Assembly: GCF_014648095.1 (NCBI RefSeq)
Contig: NZ_BMQL01000060.1
Span: 1-26,664, forward strand
DNA length: 26,664 bases
Direction: 5' to 3'
From: Deinococcus ruber
Lineage (GTDB): Bacteria; Deinococcota; Deinococci; Deinococcales; Deinococcaceae
Shown: positions 1-9,100 of the stretch, piece by piece
Layout: each line of letters opens with the position of its first letter
How positions within the stretch are numbered: position 1 is the stretch's first letter
Notes under the pieces: model-generated
Databases searched by the model: none
Told to the model about the DNA's origin: nothing
Seen by the model: the letters and a program-made list of their open reading frames with translations, nothing else
Position numbers and translations under genes: made by a program

Positions 1-174
1 TTCGAAGTCGGCTGGACGCTCGTTTTGCGCCCACTCTCATAAAATTTGTCAGGCCATCAGGTATGACCATGCAGAAAACGTAGGTAAAGGCGTGAGCGGT
101 GCGTGGTGAGGGAGATGGAAATACTGACGACTGGTACTGGGAGTCAACGTGAATTTATTTAGTGAGGTAATCAA

Positions 175-840
175 ATGATGGTACTCGGCAATATGAGCGA
201 AATGATGATGTATTCTACCCTCCGTATTTTCACCAATACGGGCGGGGGCAGTGGATTTGTTTATCTCAAGACGCTTAGTCCAACACTTAAACTTCCTTAC
301 TTAATAACTAACAAACATGTACTGGAAAATGTAGACGTATGCTGGATCAATTTTCACTGTGCAGATGAATCAACGCTTCTTCCGAATGGAAAGAACATTA
401 GATACGACTTTACTTCTTTTGACAGCAGCAACTATGTTGCTCATCCAAATCCAGATATCGACTTGTGCGCCATTCCACTTTTACCAGTGTTTCTGGAATT
501 AAATTCTATAGGCAGCACACCATTTACAACTAGCGTCACAGAAGAGACATTAATAGATCAAGCTACTTTGTCCACTCTATCTGCAATTGAAGATATAACA
601 ATGGTTGGTTATCCAATTGGGCTCTCTGATGAGGCCAATAACTTTCCTATCATGAGGCGTGGAATCACTGCCAGTCATCCTAACATAGACTTCAATGGAA
701 CTCCCCAAGGAGTTATTGATATTGCCGCATTCCCAGGATCCTCTGGATCACCCATTTTCTTATTTAATGAAAGAGGATACCGTACAAGAACTGGCGAGCA
801 TTTCCCAGAAGGAACCCGATTGCGGCTTCTAGTGGTCTGA
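175..840 (+). pseudogene. Trypsin-like serine protease, 5' part, interrupted by IS630 element
   Basis: This is the N-terminal part of a chymotrypsin-fold serine protease. The probable catalytic triad is His48 in TNKHVL, Asp96 (or Asp94) in NPDIDLC and Ser190 in FPGSSGSPIF. No signal peptide is visible, so it probably acted in the cytoplasm. The start is the first of two adjacent ATGs, preceded by a GTGAGG-like ribosome binding site; the next Met is at residue 7. Host sequence ends at the TA at 830-831, and the last codons before the TGA at 838-840 are read from the left end of the IS. The frame resumes exactly at 2020, so the intact protein would be about 289 residues. Base composition is clearly AT-rich against the GC-rich neighbours, a sign of transfer. 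The natural substrate is unknown. No clear gene is seen in bases 1-174. Confidence 0.85.
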
Positions 841-858
841 TTCGGAAGAACCCTGGGA
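832..858 (+). repeat. IS630 left terminal inverted repeat
   Basis: The 27-bp left end begins GTGGTCTGATTCGG and is the exact reverse complement of 1991-2017. Its inner edge is followed by non-matching sequence. It supplies the premature TGA that ends the interrupted protease frame. Confidence 0.95.
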
Positions 859-942
859 TCAGCGGGCGTAGAATGATGGCGGAGGTGGCACATGCATCGC
901 GGCCGTCAATCTCCCGTTCCCATCTTGAGCGACGACGAGCGT

Positions 943-956
943 CGAGTGTCGAGTGT
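943..956 (+). repeat. 7-bp tandem duplication (CGAGTGT x2) in transposase 5' end
   Basis: Two adjacent copies of CGAGTGT lie at 943-949 and 950-956. Removing one copy fuses the frame that starts at ATG 892, which has a GGAGG ribosome binding site at 881-885, to the main transposase frame. The restored junction reads DDERRVLSGLIRRR. The duplication is therefore a likely frameshift mutation, probably from slippage. Confidence 0.85.
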
Positions 957-2020
957 TGAGTGGCTTGATTCGACGTCGCCAAACCCCTCGGGGTTTAGCG
1001 ACCCGCGCGAAGGTGATGCTGCTGAGCGCAGATCACCCAGAATGGACGCTGGCGGAGATCGGCGCGCACGTCAGCCTGTGTGACGACACGGTGGGCACCT
1101 GGCGCAAACGCTTTGCGGCCCAGCGGTTGGAGGGATTGAGGGATGCGCCTAAATCGGGTGCGCCACGAACGATCCAGGACGAGGCCGCCCTACGGGTCGT
1201 GCGTCTCACGCTGGACACCTTGCCAGAAGGCGAAACCCACTGGAGTACGCGTGGCATGGCACAGGTCAGTGGGATGACACAACGTGCGGTGCATCGCATC
1301 TGGCGGGCCTTTGGGCTCAGACCCCATCTGGTGTCGTCGTTCACGCTCTCAAAGGATCCGCTGCTGATCGAAAAAGTACGGGACATTGTTGGGTTGTACC
1401 TTGCTCCACCAGACCGTGCGCTGGTGCTGTGTATCGATGAGAAGCCACAGATTCAAGCCCTCGAGCGCGGCAGCGCGACGTTTCCGATGCTGCCTGGGCA
1501 ACCGGAGGCAACCGGACCCACGTATGTCCGGCATGGCACCACGACCCTGATCGCGGCCTTGAATGCGAAGGTCGGAAGCGTGATCGGGCAGTGTTACCCG
1601 CAGCATCGGGCCGAAGAGTTCCGAGCGTTTCTTGATGTGGTGCACGCTCAAGTCCCTGCGGGACTTGAGGTCCATATCATCCTCGACAACGACATTACCC
1701 ATAAGACCAAGACCATCCAGAACTGGTTGCTGGCCCATCCGAACGTGCATTTCCATTTCACGCCAACCAGCGGCTCTTGGCTCAATCTGGTGGAGTTATG
1801 GTTTTCCCTGCTGAGCCGCAAGCGTCTTCGGCGGGGCAATTTCACCTCGAACGATGAGCTAGAGCAGGCCATCGAGGCCTTCATTTCCCGGACGAACGAC
1901 GCGCCAAAGCCATTCGTTTGGACACGCTCTGCCGACGACATTCTGGCGAATATCAAGCGCTTCTGTGAGCGCCATCTCCCCCCAGACAATTCCCAGGGTT
2001 CTTCCGAATCAGACCACTAG
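953..2020 (+). CDS. IS630-family DDE transposase, N-terminally frameshifted
   Basis: The protein would cut and join the IS ends at TA targets. An N-terminal helix-turn-helix region (about residues 10-75) precedes the DDE catalytic core. Catalytic residues are Asp162 in CIDEKP, Asp245 in ILDNDITH and Glu281 in SGSWLNLVELWF. The GTG at 953 is the first possible start in this frame but has no good ribosome binding site. The natural start is more likely ATG 892 with a GGAGG at 881-885, now out of frame because of the 7-bp duplication at 943-956. The product from GTG lacks about 18 natural N-terminal residues, and activity is doubtful though the core is intact. The TAG stop is made from the TA target duplication plus the next host base. 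Confidence 0.85.
   Translation: MLSGLIRRRQTPRGLATRAKVMLLSADHPEWTLAEIGAHVSLCDDTVGTWRKRFAAQRLEGLRDAPKSGAPRTIQDEAALRVVRLTLDTLPEGETHWSTRGMAQVSGMTQRAVHRIWRAFGLRPHLVSSFTLSKDPLLIEKVRDIVGLYLAPPDRALVLCIDEKPQIQALERGSATFPMLPGQPEATGPTYVRHGTTTLIAALNAKVGSVIGQCYPQHRAEEFRAFLDVVHAQVPAGLEVHIILDNDITHKTKTIQNWLLAHPNVHFHFTPTSGSWLNLVELWFSLLSRKRLRRGNFTSNDELEQAIEAFISRTNDAPKPFVWTRSADDILANIKRFCERHLPPDNSQGSSESDH
1991..2017 (-). repeat. IS630 right terminal inverted repeat
   Basis: The 27-bp right end is an exact reverse complement of 832-858. It also encodes the last residues of the transposase (SESDH). Confidence 0.95.
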
Positions 2021-2232
2021 GTGTGCTATGGGGTGGCCCACAAATTCAGGCTGAAGGCACAATTGAGGTTAAGACAATTCCTACTCAACAAGTACCGATT
2101 TCCCTTACCCGACTCAATGTTCACTTGGGCTACTACATCAAGAGTCGGGAAGTTGAGGTTTTGATTGATCATGCCGTTGAGGCGTTTCAGAAACAACAGC
2201 TACAACCTCCCCTGGAAGGGGGACATGCTTAA
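2020..2232 (+). pseudogene. Trypsin-like serine protease, 3' part after IS insertion
   Basis: This is the C-terminal remainder of the gene that begins at 175. When position 831 is joined to 2020, the codon CTA is followed by GGT GTG CTA TGG and the frame stays open to the TAA at 2230-2232, giving 70 more residues (GVLWGGPQIQ... to LEGGHA). The early WGGP-like segment is where the last beta-strands of a trypsin fold are expected. It is not translated as part of the protease in the current arrangement. Confidence 0.8.
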
Positions 2233-2329
2233 ACTGTGGCGCAAAGCCCTCGGGCAGTGCCACGGCTTTGCCAGAAGGCATGAACCCTGTCGGCAGTGGG
2301 CGCAGCCTGACAACCTCTTTCGCCTTCAT
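2138..2329 (-). CDS. Possible small hypothetical protein, 63 aa
   Basis: I do not recognise this frame. It starts with ATG preceded by GGATGGAG at a sensible distance, and the product is Pro- and Val-rich (LRPLPTGFMPSGK). It has no signal peptide, membrane segment or cysteine. It overlaps the 3' end of the protease on the opposite strand by about 95 bp, which argues against it. The ribosome binding site is the main evidence for a real gene. Apart from this frame, I see nothing definite in 2233-2486. Confidence 0.25.
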   Translation of the reverse strand: MKAKEVVRLRPLPTGFMPSGKAVALPEGFAPQFKHVPLPGEVVAVVSETPQRHDQSKPQLPDS

Positions 2330-2486
2330 GTCTCCATCCTACAACCTGACCATAAGCAAAACGGGCAACCCTCAAGGGGATGCCATGGCCTGATGGCGAC
2401 CTGCCGTTCTAGATGGGTGCGCGCTCCGAGGTCGCGGCGCTCAACTTGCACCCGGTCATCTCCCCAAGTATCGAGCGAGCACTGAC

Positions 2487-3920
2487 ATGACCCTCTCCCT
2501 GCCTGTTCCGTCCATCAACGCCATCGGCGGCGTGCGCGTGAGCACCGATCAACAAACCGACAAGTACGGCCCGGAACGCCAGCGATCCGACATCCACCGG
2601 GAAGCAGCGCGGGCAGGACTCGACGTGACCGACTGGGTCGAAGAGACCGTCAGCGGCGCAAACGACGAGCGGGCTGCCGAGAACCGCTACTACGAACTCG
2701 CCCGCCAATACCCCGGCCTGAACGTGATCTTCAGCCACCCCAGCCGCGTCGGGCGACACGTCGAAGTCACCGTGGGCATCGCCCGGCGGATTCATGCTCT
2801 GGGCGGCACGGTCTATATCGCGGGCATCGGCAGTCTGCGTGACCGGCGCAACTGGAAGGAATTCCTCCGCGACGCCGTGGACGCGGAATCCGACTACTCG
2901 AACCTGATCTACAACCTGAACACCGGCAAGGATGACAAGGCGCGGCGCAACCGCTGGCCGCACGGCCCGCCCCCGTGGGGGTACGTGCTGGAGCGAGACC
3001 ACAGGGGGCAGTCCATCCTGCCGGTGCCGGTACCGGAACTGGTGCCCGCCATTCGTCGCCTGTACGACCTGGCAGAGCAGGGAGGGGAGACCTTCACCCT
3101 GGACATCATGCGGGCCGAAGGCTGGCCTGCCCGCAGCGCGTCCGGCTGGGAACCGCGCAGCCTGCACGGCATCCTGACCAATTCCGCGTACATGGGCGTG
3201 CGGTACTGGCACGGCATCCGGATCGACTTCGAGCCGATCATCACGCCCGAGCAGTGGTACCGGGTGCAGGCGGCCCGCCAGGAACGCGGCACGCACGCCG
3301 GGGCGAAGGGCATGCACCCGCTGCTGCTGACCGGATTCGCCCGTTGCGCCCTCTGTGACCGGACCATGGTGCGTGGGGCAAACCGCAGCTTCAACCGCCT
3401 GAAGAATGGCGAGCGCAGCACCGCGATCAACGTCCGGTATTACTGTACCAAGGCCAAATCACACCAGTGCCCGCACCGGAAGCACTGGTCGGTGAAGAAG
3501 CTCGACGCGATCTGCTGGCAGGCGTTCACGACGGAAATCAGCGACCCGGTCCGCCTCGCCCACATTGCCGCGCCACTGCCAAGTGTTCCGAAGGCAGACA
3601 CCAGCGGGCGCATGGCGGAACTGCGGCAGGCCATCGAGCGAGCGTGGCGACCCTTCATCGACGGGCGGGCCGGGTACACCGAACAGACGGCAGAGAAGCT
3701 GGCTGCGCCGCACGCACTGGAGCTGGCAAAACTGGAAGCGGAGGCAGCGAGTGCCCCCGTGGTGGATGATCGGGATTTTGTGGCGCGGGCCAGGGAGTTC
3801 ACGCAGCTGCTGGCAGAAGCCCAGACGCAGGAGCAACGGCGACAGCTGCTCCGATTGCTCCAGGCCCGGTTCTATGTGGGGACGGAGGGCTTGGAGCGGC
3901 TGGTGGTGTCGATTCCGTAG
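2487..3920 (+). CDS. Large serine recombinase (site-specific integrase)
   Basis: This 477-residue protein has the three-part plan of phage/ICE large serine integrases. The N-terminal resolvase domain has catalytic Ser19 in RVSTDQQ, followed by the typical GPERQ segment. A recombinase domain spans roughly residues 150-270 (RWPHGPPPWGY and LHGILTNSAYMG). A zinc ribbon has Cys287, Cys290, Cys320 and Cys328. A helical, Ala/Glu/Arg-rich C-terminal region (about 370-460) is probably the coiled coil. The gene appears full length. It ends 18 bp from the point where hydrolase homology begins, a normal position for an integrase beside its attachment site. The ribosome binding site is weak. Confidence 0.92.
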   Translation: MTLSLPVPSINAIGGVRVSTDQQTDKYGPERQRSDIHREAARAGLDVTDWVEETVSGANDERAAENRYYELARQYPGLNVIFSHPSRVGRHVEVTVGIARRIHALGGTVYIAGIGSLRDRRNWKEFLRDAVDAESDYSNLIYNLNTGKDDKARRNRWPHGPPPWGYVLERDHRGQSILPVPVPELVPAIRRLYDLAEQGGETFTLDIMRAEGWPARSASGWEPRSLHGILTNSAYMGVRYWHGIRIDFEPIITPEQWYRVQAARQERGTHAGAKGMHPLLLTGFARCALCDRTMVRGANRSFNRLKNGERSTAINVRYYCTKAKSHQCPHRKHWSVKKLDAICWQAFTTEISDPVRLAHIAAPLPSVPKADTSGRMAELRQAIERAWRPFIDGRAGYTEQTAEKLAAPHALELAKLEAEAASAPVVDDRDFVARAREFTQLLAEAQTQEQRRQLLRLLQARFYVGTEGLERLVVSIP

Positions 3921-3940
3921 GGGGCAAGTCTGACGGGCAT
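3921..3940. other. Probable attachment-site junction of integrated element
   Basis: The serine recombinase stops at 3920. Read on the minus strand, the alpha/beta-hydrolase homology ends at about 3938, inside its nucleophile elbow (GGMSM, then non-family sequence). The recombination core should lie within or next to these bases. The partner site with the rest of the hydrolase was not found in the window, so the exact core cannot be defined. Confidence 0.4.
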
Positions 3941-4380
3941 ACTCATGCCGCCCACCACAGCTTTTTTCAGCCCCAGAGCGTCCATGACGCTGAGGATGCT
4001 GCGGGCATAAATTCGATACTGGCGTCGCTGCTGTTGACCATGCTCTTGCCAAAACCGGGCAGATCGACGGTGATGACCTGATATCCCGCTGCCGCGAGAG
4101 CCGTGCGGTTGTTCTTGAACAGTTCACCGTTCAGCGGATAGCCGTGAATCAGCAGCATCGGCGTGCCCTTGCCCTCGGCCTTGAAGAAGACCTTGCCGCC
4201 CGACACCTCGACCATACCGCTGGCAGGAATCTGGCCGTTCATCAGGGCGCTGCCCATCTGGGCACCGGGCATGCTGGCATTGACCGGCTGAGCGGGAATT
4301 GCGTTCTGTGCAGCCACCATCCCGAGTGCAGCAGTGACTGTCAGAGGAAGCATGATTCTGAAAAGTGTGTTGGTGTGCAT
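3938..4380 (-). pseudogene. Secreted alpha/beta-hydrolase, frameshifted and truncated
   Basis: The start is ATG at 4378-4380 with an AGGAGA ribosome binding site. A signal peptide (MHTNTLFRIMLPLTVTAALG) is followed by the hydrolase core, with oxyanion motif HGYPLNGELF and strand/turn DLPGFGKS. The first frame ends at a stop at 3967-3969 after an unnatural tail. Homology continues in another frame as YARSILSVMDALG then LKKAVVGGMSM, so a frameshift lies near the T-run at about 4009-4013. The sequence then stops at the nucleophile elbow (expected GMSMGG), next to the serine recombinase gene. Less than half of a usual hydrolase remains, so the gene is dead. Integration of the neighbouring element is the likely cause of truncation. 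Confidence 0.8.
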
Positions 4381-4617
4381 GTCGAGTGTTCTCCTGTCTT
4401 CCAGAAAGTGAAGCATGGCCGCCTGATACGGCAGGCCGAGTGAAGGAAACGAAACTCCGCAGGGCATACGAGCGGGTTTCACTGTAGCCCGCCTTCCAGA
4501 CGGTCTTTTCGAGTTTCAAAAAACCTTGTGGGTCGCCTGTGCCCCTGCCCAAGAAACGGTAGAGGCTGTCTTAAAGGCGAAGCAATCCAAAACGCCCTAG
4601 GCCGCATACTGGAGGCG

Positions 4618-5367
4618 ATGAAGTTCGGAAGACTCAGAACGCTGATGTGGATGGCCTGCCTGCTGGCGTGTTCGTGGCCGGGCGGCACAGGCTCGCAGGC
4701 CGGGGCAGTGCAGCCGTCGGCCCTCGACAGCGACCACGACGGCTACCCGGACGCTCTCGAACTGGTGGGCACCGACCGGGCCAGCTTCGCAGACTGGTTC
4801 GCCAGCGTCGCCCAGAGTCAGTACTACGGCATGAATGCCGACTGGAAACCGGAAACCCGCGACTGCTCGGGGCTGCTGCGGTACGCCTTCTTCAACGCGC
4901 TTGAGCAGCACGACGCCGCGTGGTATGCCAAATTCCGCTATCTGCCGCAGCCGCACACGCCCCCGGTGCGTGCTTACAGCCTGCCCGCCCCGCTGGTTCG
5001 GTATTCGATGTTCCGGGTGGCGGCGGGCGACTACCGTGCAGACGACGTGAAAATGGGCCGGATGGTGGGCCGCACCACCGTGCAGTACCTGATCAAGCAT
5101 TCGACGGTGTTCGTGTCACGCGATCCGGCACAGGCGCAGCGCGGCGACCTGCTGATGTTTCTGCGGCCCGAACTGGCGTCGTATCACAGCATGGTGTATC
5201 TGGGGGGCGGGCTTGTCGTGTACCACACGGGGGCGAGTGTTGCGGAAGGGGGGCAGGTTCGGCTGGTGACGCTTGCCACGCTGATGAGGCATCCGAACAT
5301 GGCGTTTCACCCTACGCGGAGTAATCCGAATTTTCTTGGGGTTTATCGGTGGAAGATTCTGGAATGA
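4618..5367 (+). CDS. DUF1175 family lipoprotein, NlpC/P60-like (YfaT type)
   Basis: The 249-residue protein matches DUF1175, known from E. coli YfaT, which is encoded beside an alpha-2-macroglobulin. The N-terminus has a lipobox (LLAC), so it is probably an anchored envelope protein. A Ca-binding-type loop DSDHDGYPD follows. The papain/NlpC-like residues are Cys83 in RDCSGLLRYAF, His190 in SYHSMVYLGG and His203 in VYHTG. The ending NPNFLGVYRWKIL is typical of the family. The ATG at 4618 is preceded by GGAGG only 2 bp upstream, which is tight; the Met at 4645 would spoil the signal sequence. The function of the family is unknown, perhaps amidase or peptidase action on the envelope. It is on the same strand as the macroglobulin gene but now 750 bp away. 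Confidence 0.85.
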   Translation: MKFGRLRTLMWMACLLACSWPGGTGSQAGAVQPSALDSDHDGYPDALELVGTDRASFADWFASVAQSQYYGMNADWKPETRDCSGLLRYAFFNALEQHDAAWYAKFRYLPQPHTPPVRAYSLPAPLVRYSMFRVAAGDYRADDVKMGRMVGRTTVQYLIKHSTVFVSRDPAQAQRGDLLMFLRPELASYHSMVYLGGGLVVYHTGASVAEGGQVRLVTLATLMRHPNMAFHPTRSNPNFLGVYRWKILE

Positions 5368-5370
5368 GGA

Positions 5371-5528
5371 GGTTTTCGGTTGGCTGGGAGATCGGTGGCT
5401 GCTTAGATTCCTACCCCCCCAGCCCCCCTCTCCAGAGGACAGGGGGGAGCGAAGAGAGCGTCAAGCGCTGTCGCGGTTTGGAAGCGGCGTGCTCGTCCTT
5501 CGCCCGTTACAATGTTTGATCTTGTTGT
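5371..5528 (+). repeat. Long inverted repeat, left arm (about 158 bp)
   Basis: This arm starts just after the DUF1175 stop codon. It pairs with 5888-6045 on the opposite strand at roughly 85-90% identity by eye, including a nearly identical stretch from GGTTTTCGGTTGGCTGGGAG through the poly-C/poly-G block to GAAGAGAGCGTCAAG. Each arm contains its own small hairpin (CCCCCCTCTCC...AGGGGGGAG). It resembles a dispersed intergenic repeat. Confidence 0.85.
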
Positions 5529-5887
5529 TTACTTCGCCGCGACCGGCGTAAGGCCGCTTCGTTGGTGTCCAAAAAGTGCCCCATTAGCGCCGTCAAATCC
5601 CTGCATAGGCGCGGCCTTAATCGCCCACATCCCTCGGTCAGTCATCTTTTTGGATTGCTCTTTCATTCAGACATAGGCCGCTTCAAGGGCAACAGCATCA
5701 AGAAGCTGTTGCTCTTGCTTCTTTGACAAAAAGTGGACGATCTGGGGCGGAGCCTGGAAGGTCTTTGACACGGACGACGCACCGCCTTGGGCGCATTGAG
5801 GCGCGGCAGTGTGGGGCGAACCTGGCAACTTGAGCGAAATGAGCAACCAAATCAACTGGAGCGCGTCAGCGCGGTCGCAGATGATTT
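5529..5887. other. Unassigned DNA between inverted repeat arms
   Basis: This 360-bp stretch has no convincing intact gene. On the minus strand a frame stays open and ends as QIVHFLSKKQEQQLLDAVALEAAYV before a TGA near 5668-5670. The Gln/Leu-rich tail could be a decayed transposase end, but I cannot name a family. No promoter or terminator is obvious. Confidence 0.4.
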
Positions 5888-6045
5888 GCAACAAGATGCA
5901 ACGTTGCCACGGGCGAAGGATGAGCATGCCGTTTCCAAACGGCGATAGCACTTGACGCTCTCTTCGCTCCCCCCTGTCCTCTGGAGAGGGGGGCTGGGGG
6001 GGTAGGTAACCCAAACAGCCACCGATCTCCCAGCCAACCGAAAAC
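5888..6045 (-). repeat. Long inverted repeat, right arm (about 158 bp)
   Basis: This is the reverse-complement partner of 5371-5528. It ends about 70 bp upstream of the macroglobulin start, so it probably sits in or just above that gene's promoter region. Differences between the arms are scattered single bases plus a short indel at the outer edge. Confidence 0.85.
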
Positions 6046-6117
6046 CCCGAACGATCTTCAGCCGCCCAGCCCAACAAAAAGCCGTAAGCTAGAGCCGAAA
6101 TCCCCCAAGGAGACCCC

Positions 6118-9100
6118 GTGAATCAACCCCGAACGTGGAGACGCACCACCCTGCTGGCGGGCCTGCTGCTTGTCGGCCTTGCCCCAGCCCAGACTCAGAT
6201 TTCGATGTATGGCGGCATGTTCAGAACCGGTCAGGCAGTCGAGGTCGAGGTCAGTGCGCCGCTCGGCTCTGTCTTTACAGTTGCGCGGATTCTCGATCCG
6301 GCTGGCATGTTCGAGGCCACCAAAGACCCGCACAGCCCCCAGATTCCAGGCTCAGCCGGAACACGCACGGTGCAGACGGTGCGCCTGACCCGCAGCATGG
6401 GCCAGCGGCTGCGGCTTGGAGCGCTGCCCAGCGGCGTGTATGTCGTTCGCAGTGGCGGCGTGGGAACGGTAGTGCTCGTGACACGTCTGGGAATGGTGGT
6501 CAAACGCGACCAACAGCAGGCCCTGACGTATACCGCCGACCAGAATACCGGGCAGGCACGCGCTGCACGGGTCTGGGCGCTGGGCGGCAGCAGCAACGTG
6601 CTGTCGAACGCCGACGGCCTGACCACCTTCGAGGGGGAAGCGGGCAGCGGCGAGGTGTATCTGGCACGCTACGGCAACGACTGGGCGATCTCGGGAGCCA
6701 ACTGGAACAGTTACGCGGCCCCGCTGGTGCGCGGCTACGTGTACACCGACCGGCCTGTGTACCGCCCCGGTCAGCACGTCGAATTCAAGGCGGTGCTGAG
6801 AAAGGCGGGCACGCTCGCGCCGCTGGCAGGCCGCTCGGTGCGCGTCACCGTGTCGTCACCGTTTGACGACGAGGTGTTTCGCCGCACCCTCACCACCAAC
6901 AGCTTCGGCTCGTTGTCGGCGGGGATGGATCTGCCGGTGGGAGCCAAGCTGGGCGAATACCATTTCACGGTCTCGCCCGCAGGGGCCGACGGCGACGGGC
7001 AGGCCGACATCGGGGGCACGTTTCAGGTCGAGGCGTATCAGAAGCCCGAATACGCGGTTACACTCGTGCCCAGCAAGACCCAGGCGGTGCAGGGCGAGAA
7101 GGTGAACGTCCACATCTCGGCCCGCTACCTGTTCGGCGGCAATGTGAGCGGCGCACGGGTGAATTACAACGTGACCCGCGCCCCGTACTATCCGCCGGGC
7201 TTCGACAGCGACTCACTGCCACCCGATCAGCAGCAGGACGGCCAGGATTACGGCTCTGATCTGGTGATTCAGGACGAGACGCGGCTGAATGCCAACGGCG
7301 ACCTCGACCTGACGCTGCCGCTGGAACGTGACGCCGACGGCAAGCCAGTCAGTTACCGCATCGAGGCCGAGGTCGAGGACGAGTCGCGCCGCACCGTCAG
7401 CGCCCAGACCCGCGTGATCGCCTTTCCCGCCGCACTGAACGTCGAGGCCAGCACCGACAATTACATCTACGACGTGGGTTCGCCGATCCGGGTGGCGCTC
7501 GATACCCGCGACCTGAACCAGAAAGGCCGCGCCGCGCCGGTCACGCTCGACCTGATCCGCCAGAACTGGGATTACAGCGGCAACAACTGGAAACTGACCG
7601 AAACGCGCCTGAGCCGCACCCAGGTCAGAACCGACGCTGGAGGCACGCTGAATGCCACGCTGCGTGCGCCCAGAGGCGGCGGCTATCTGGTACGCGCCAC
7701 CGTGCAGGACGCGCAGGGGCGCACCAGCACCAACGAGAACTTCGTGTGGGTGCTGAAGCCCGGCGAGGACTGGGGCTGGAACTACAACGACCTGACCGTT
7801 CAGCTCGACAAGAAGAAGTACGCGCCCGGCGACACCGCCACCGCGCTGATCGGCAATCCGAAGCCCGGCGCGGCGGTGCTGGTGACGCTGGAGGGCGACA
7901 GGCTGCGGAAAACCGTGGTGCTGCGCGGCAAGGGCGCGGTGCTGACGTACAAGTTCCCCGTGACTGCCGACATGACCCCGAACATCTACGTTGCGGCGGC
8001 TTCGCTGGGCGACGGCAAGTTTTACAGCCACGAAACGCGGGTGAAGGTGCCGCGCATCGGGGCCGAACTGAGCGTGACCGTGACGCCGAAAAAGGCCCGC
8101 TACGCGCCCGGCGACACCGGCACCTTCAGCGTGGACGTGAAAAACGCTGCCGGACAGGGCGTGCCCGCAGAGGTGGCGGTGGGAGTGGTCGATCAGGCCA
8201 TCTATCTGGTGCAGCGCGACGATGCCCAGCCGATGCTTCAGGTCTTCGATGCCCCCAGAGACAACGCCGTGGGCACCGATTCCAGCCTGAGCTTCTACTT
8301 CGAACAGGGACGGGTGGCGAAAGGAGTCCCTCAGCCCGCCGCCCCGATGACCGAGGCCGCCTTCGCGCAGAGCAAGGATGCCCGCGACAGCGCCGCGCCC
8401 TCGAATCAGGAGCCGGTCACGCCGCGCCAGGACTTCAAAGATACGATTCTGTGGATTCCGAAACTGCTGACCGACGCCAAAGGTCACGCCGACATAACGG
8501 TCAAATTCCCGGACAACCTGACCACCTGGGTCGCAACGGCCCGCGCCCAGACGCAGAGTGCCCGCTTCGGCCAGACGACCGCCAGCACGCTGACCACCAA
8601 AGACGTGATTGCCCGCCTGAGCCTGCCGCCCTTCCTGGTGCGCGGCGACACCGTCACGCTGTCGGGCATCGTCAACAACACGCTGCACACGGCAGTTTCG
8701 GGCCGCGCCCAGATGACGCTGAACGGCCTGAGTGCCCTGAGCGGCGCGGCCCTGACGCCAGCAGGCGCACCGCTGACCCTCGCTGCCGACGGACGCGCCC
8801 GCACCGATGTGCAGGTGAAGGCCGGAACCGTTGGCAACGCAGTCGTCACCTTCACGGCCCGCGCCGCTTCCGGCCAGACGACTCACAACGACGCCCTGAA
8901 ACTTCCGCTTCCGGTCAAGGCACGCGGCTACGACGTGACGCAGACGGCAGTGGGCAGCGGCAGTACTCCGCTGAAATTCAACGTGGCTGCCGACGCCAAT
9001 CCGCAGACCACCACGCTGAATCTGAGCCTGACGCCCTCGCTGCTGTCGGCAGTCGGCGGAGCGCTGAACTACCTCGTCGGCTACCCCTACGGCTGCACCG

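Larger units (their letters stand above)
832..2017 (+). mobile_element. IS630-family insertion sequence (1186 bp)
   Basis: The element is bounded by perfect 27-bp terminal inverted repeats (832-858 and 1991-2017) and flanked by TA at 830-831 and 2018-2019. TA duplication is the signature of the IS630/Tc1 superfamily. It contains one DDE transposase gene. Deleting the element plus one TA joins the two protease halves in frame with no other lesion, so the insertion looks recent and precise. Confidence 0.95.

Noticed and set aside
892..1083. 63-residue frame from ATG 892 as a separate gene
   Set aside because: Its first 18 or so residues are the natural transposase N-terminus; the rest is out-of-frame sequence after the 7-bp duplication.
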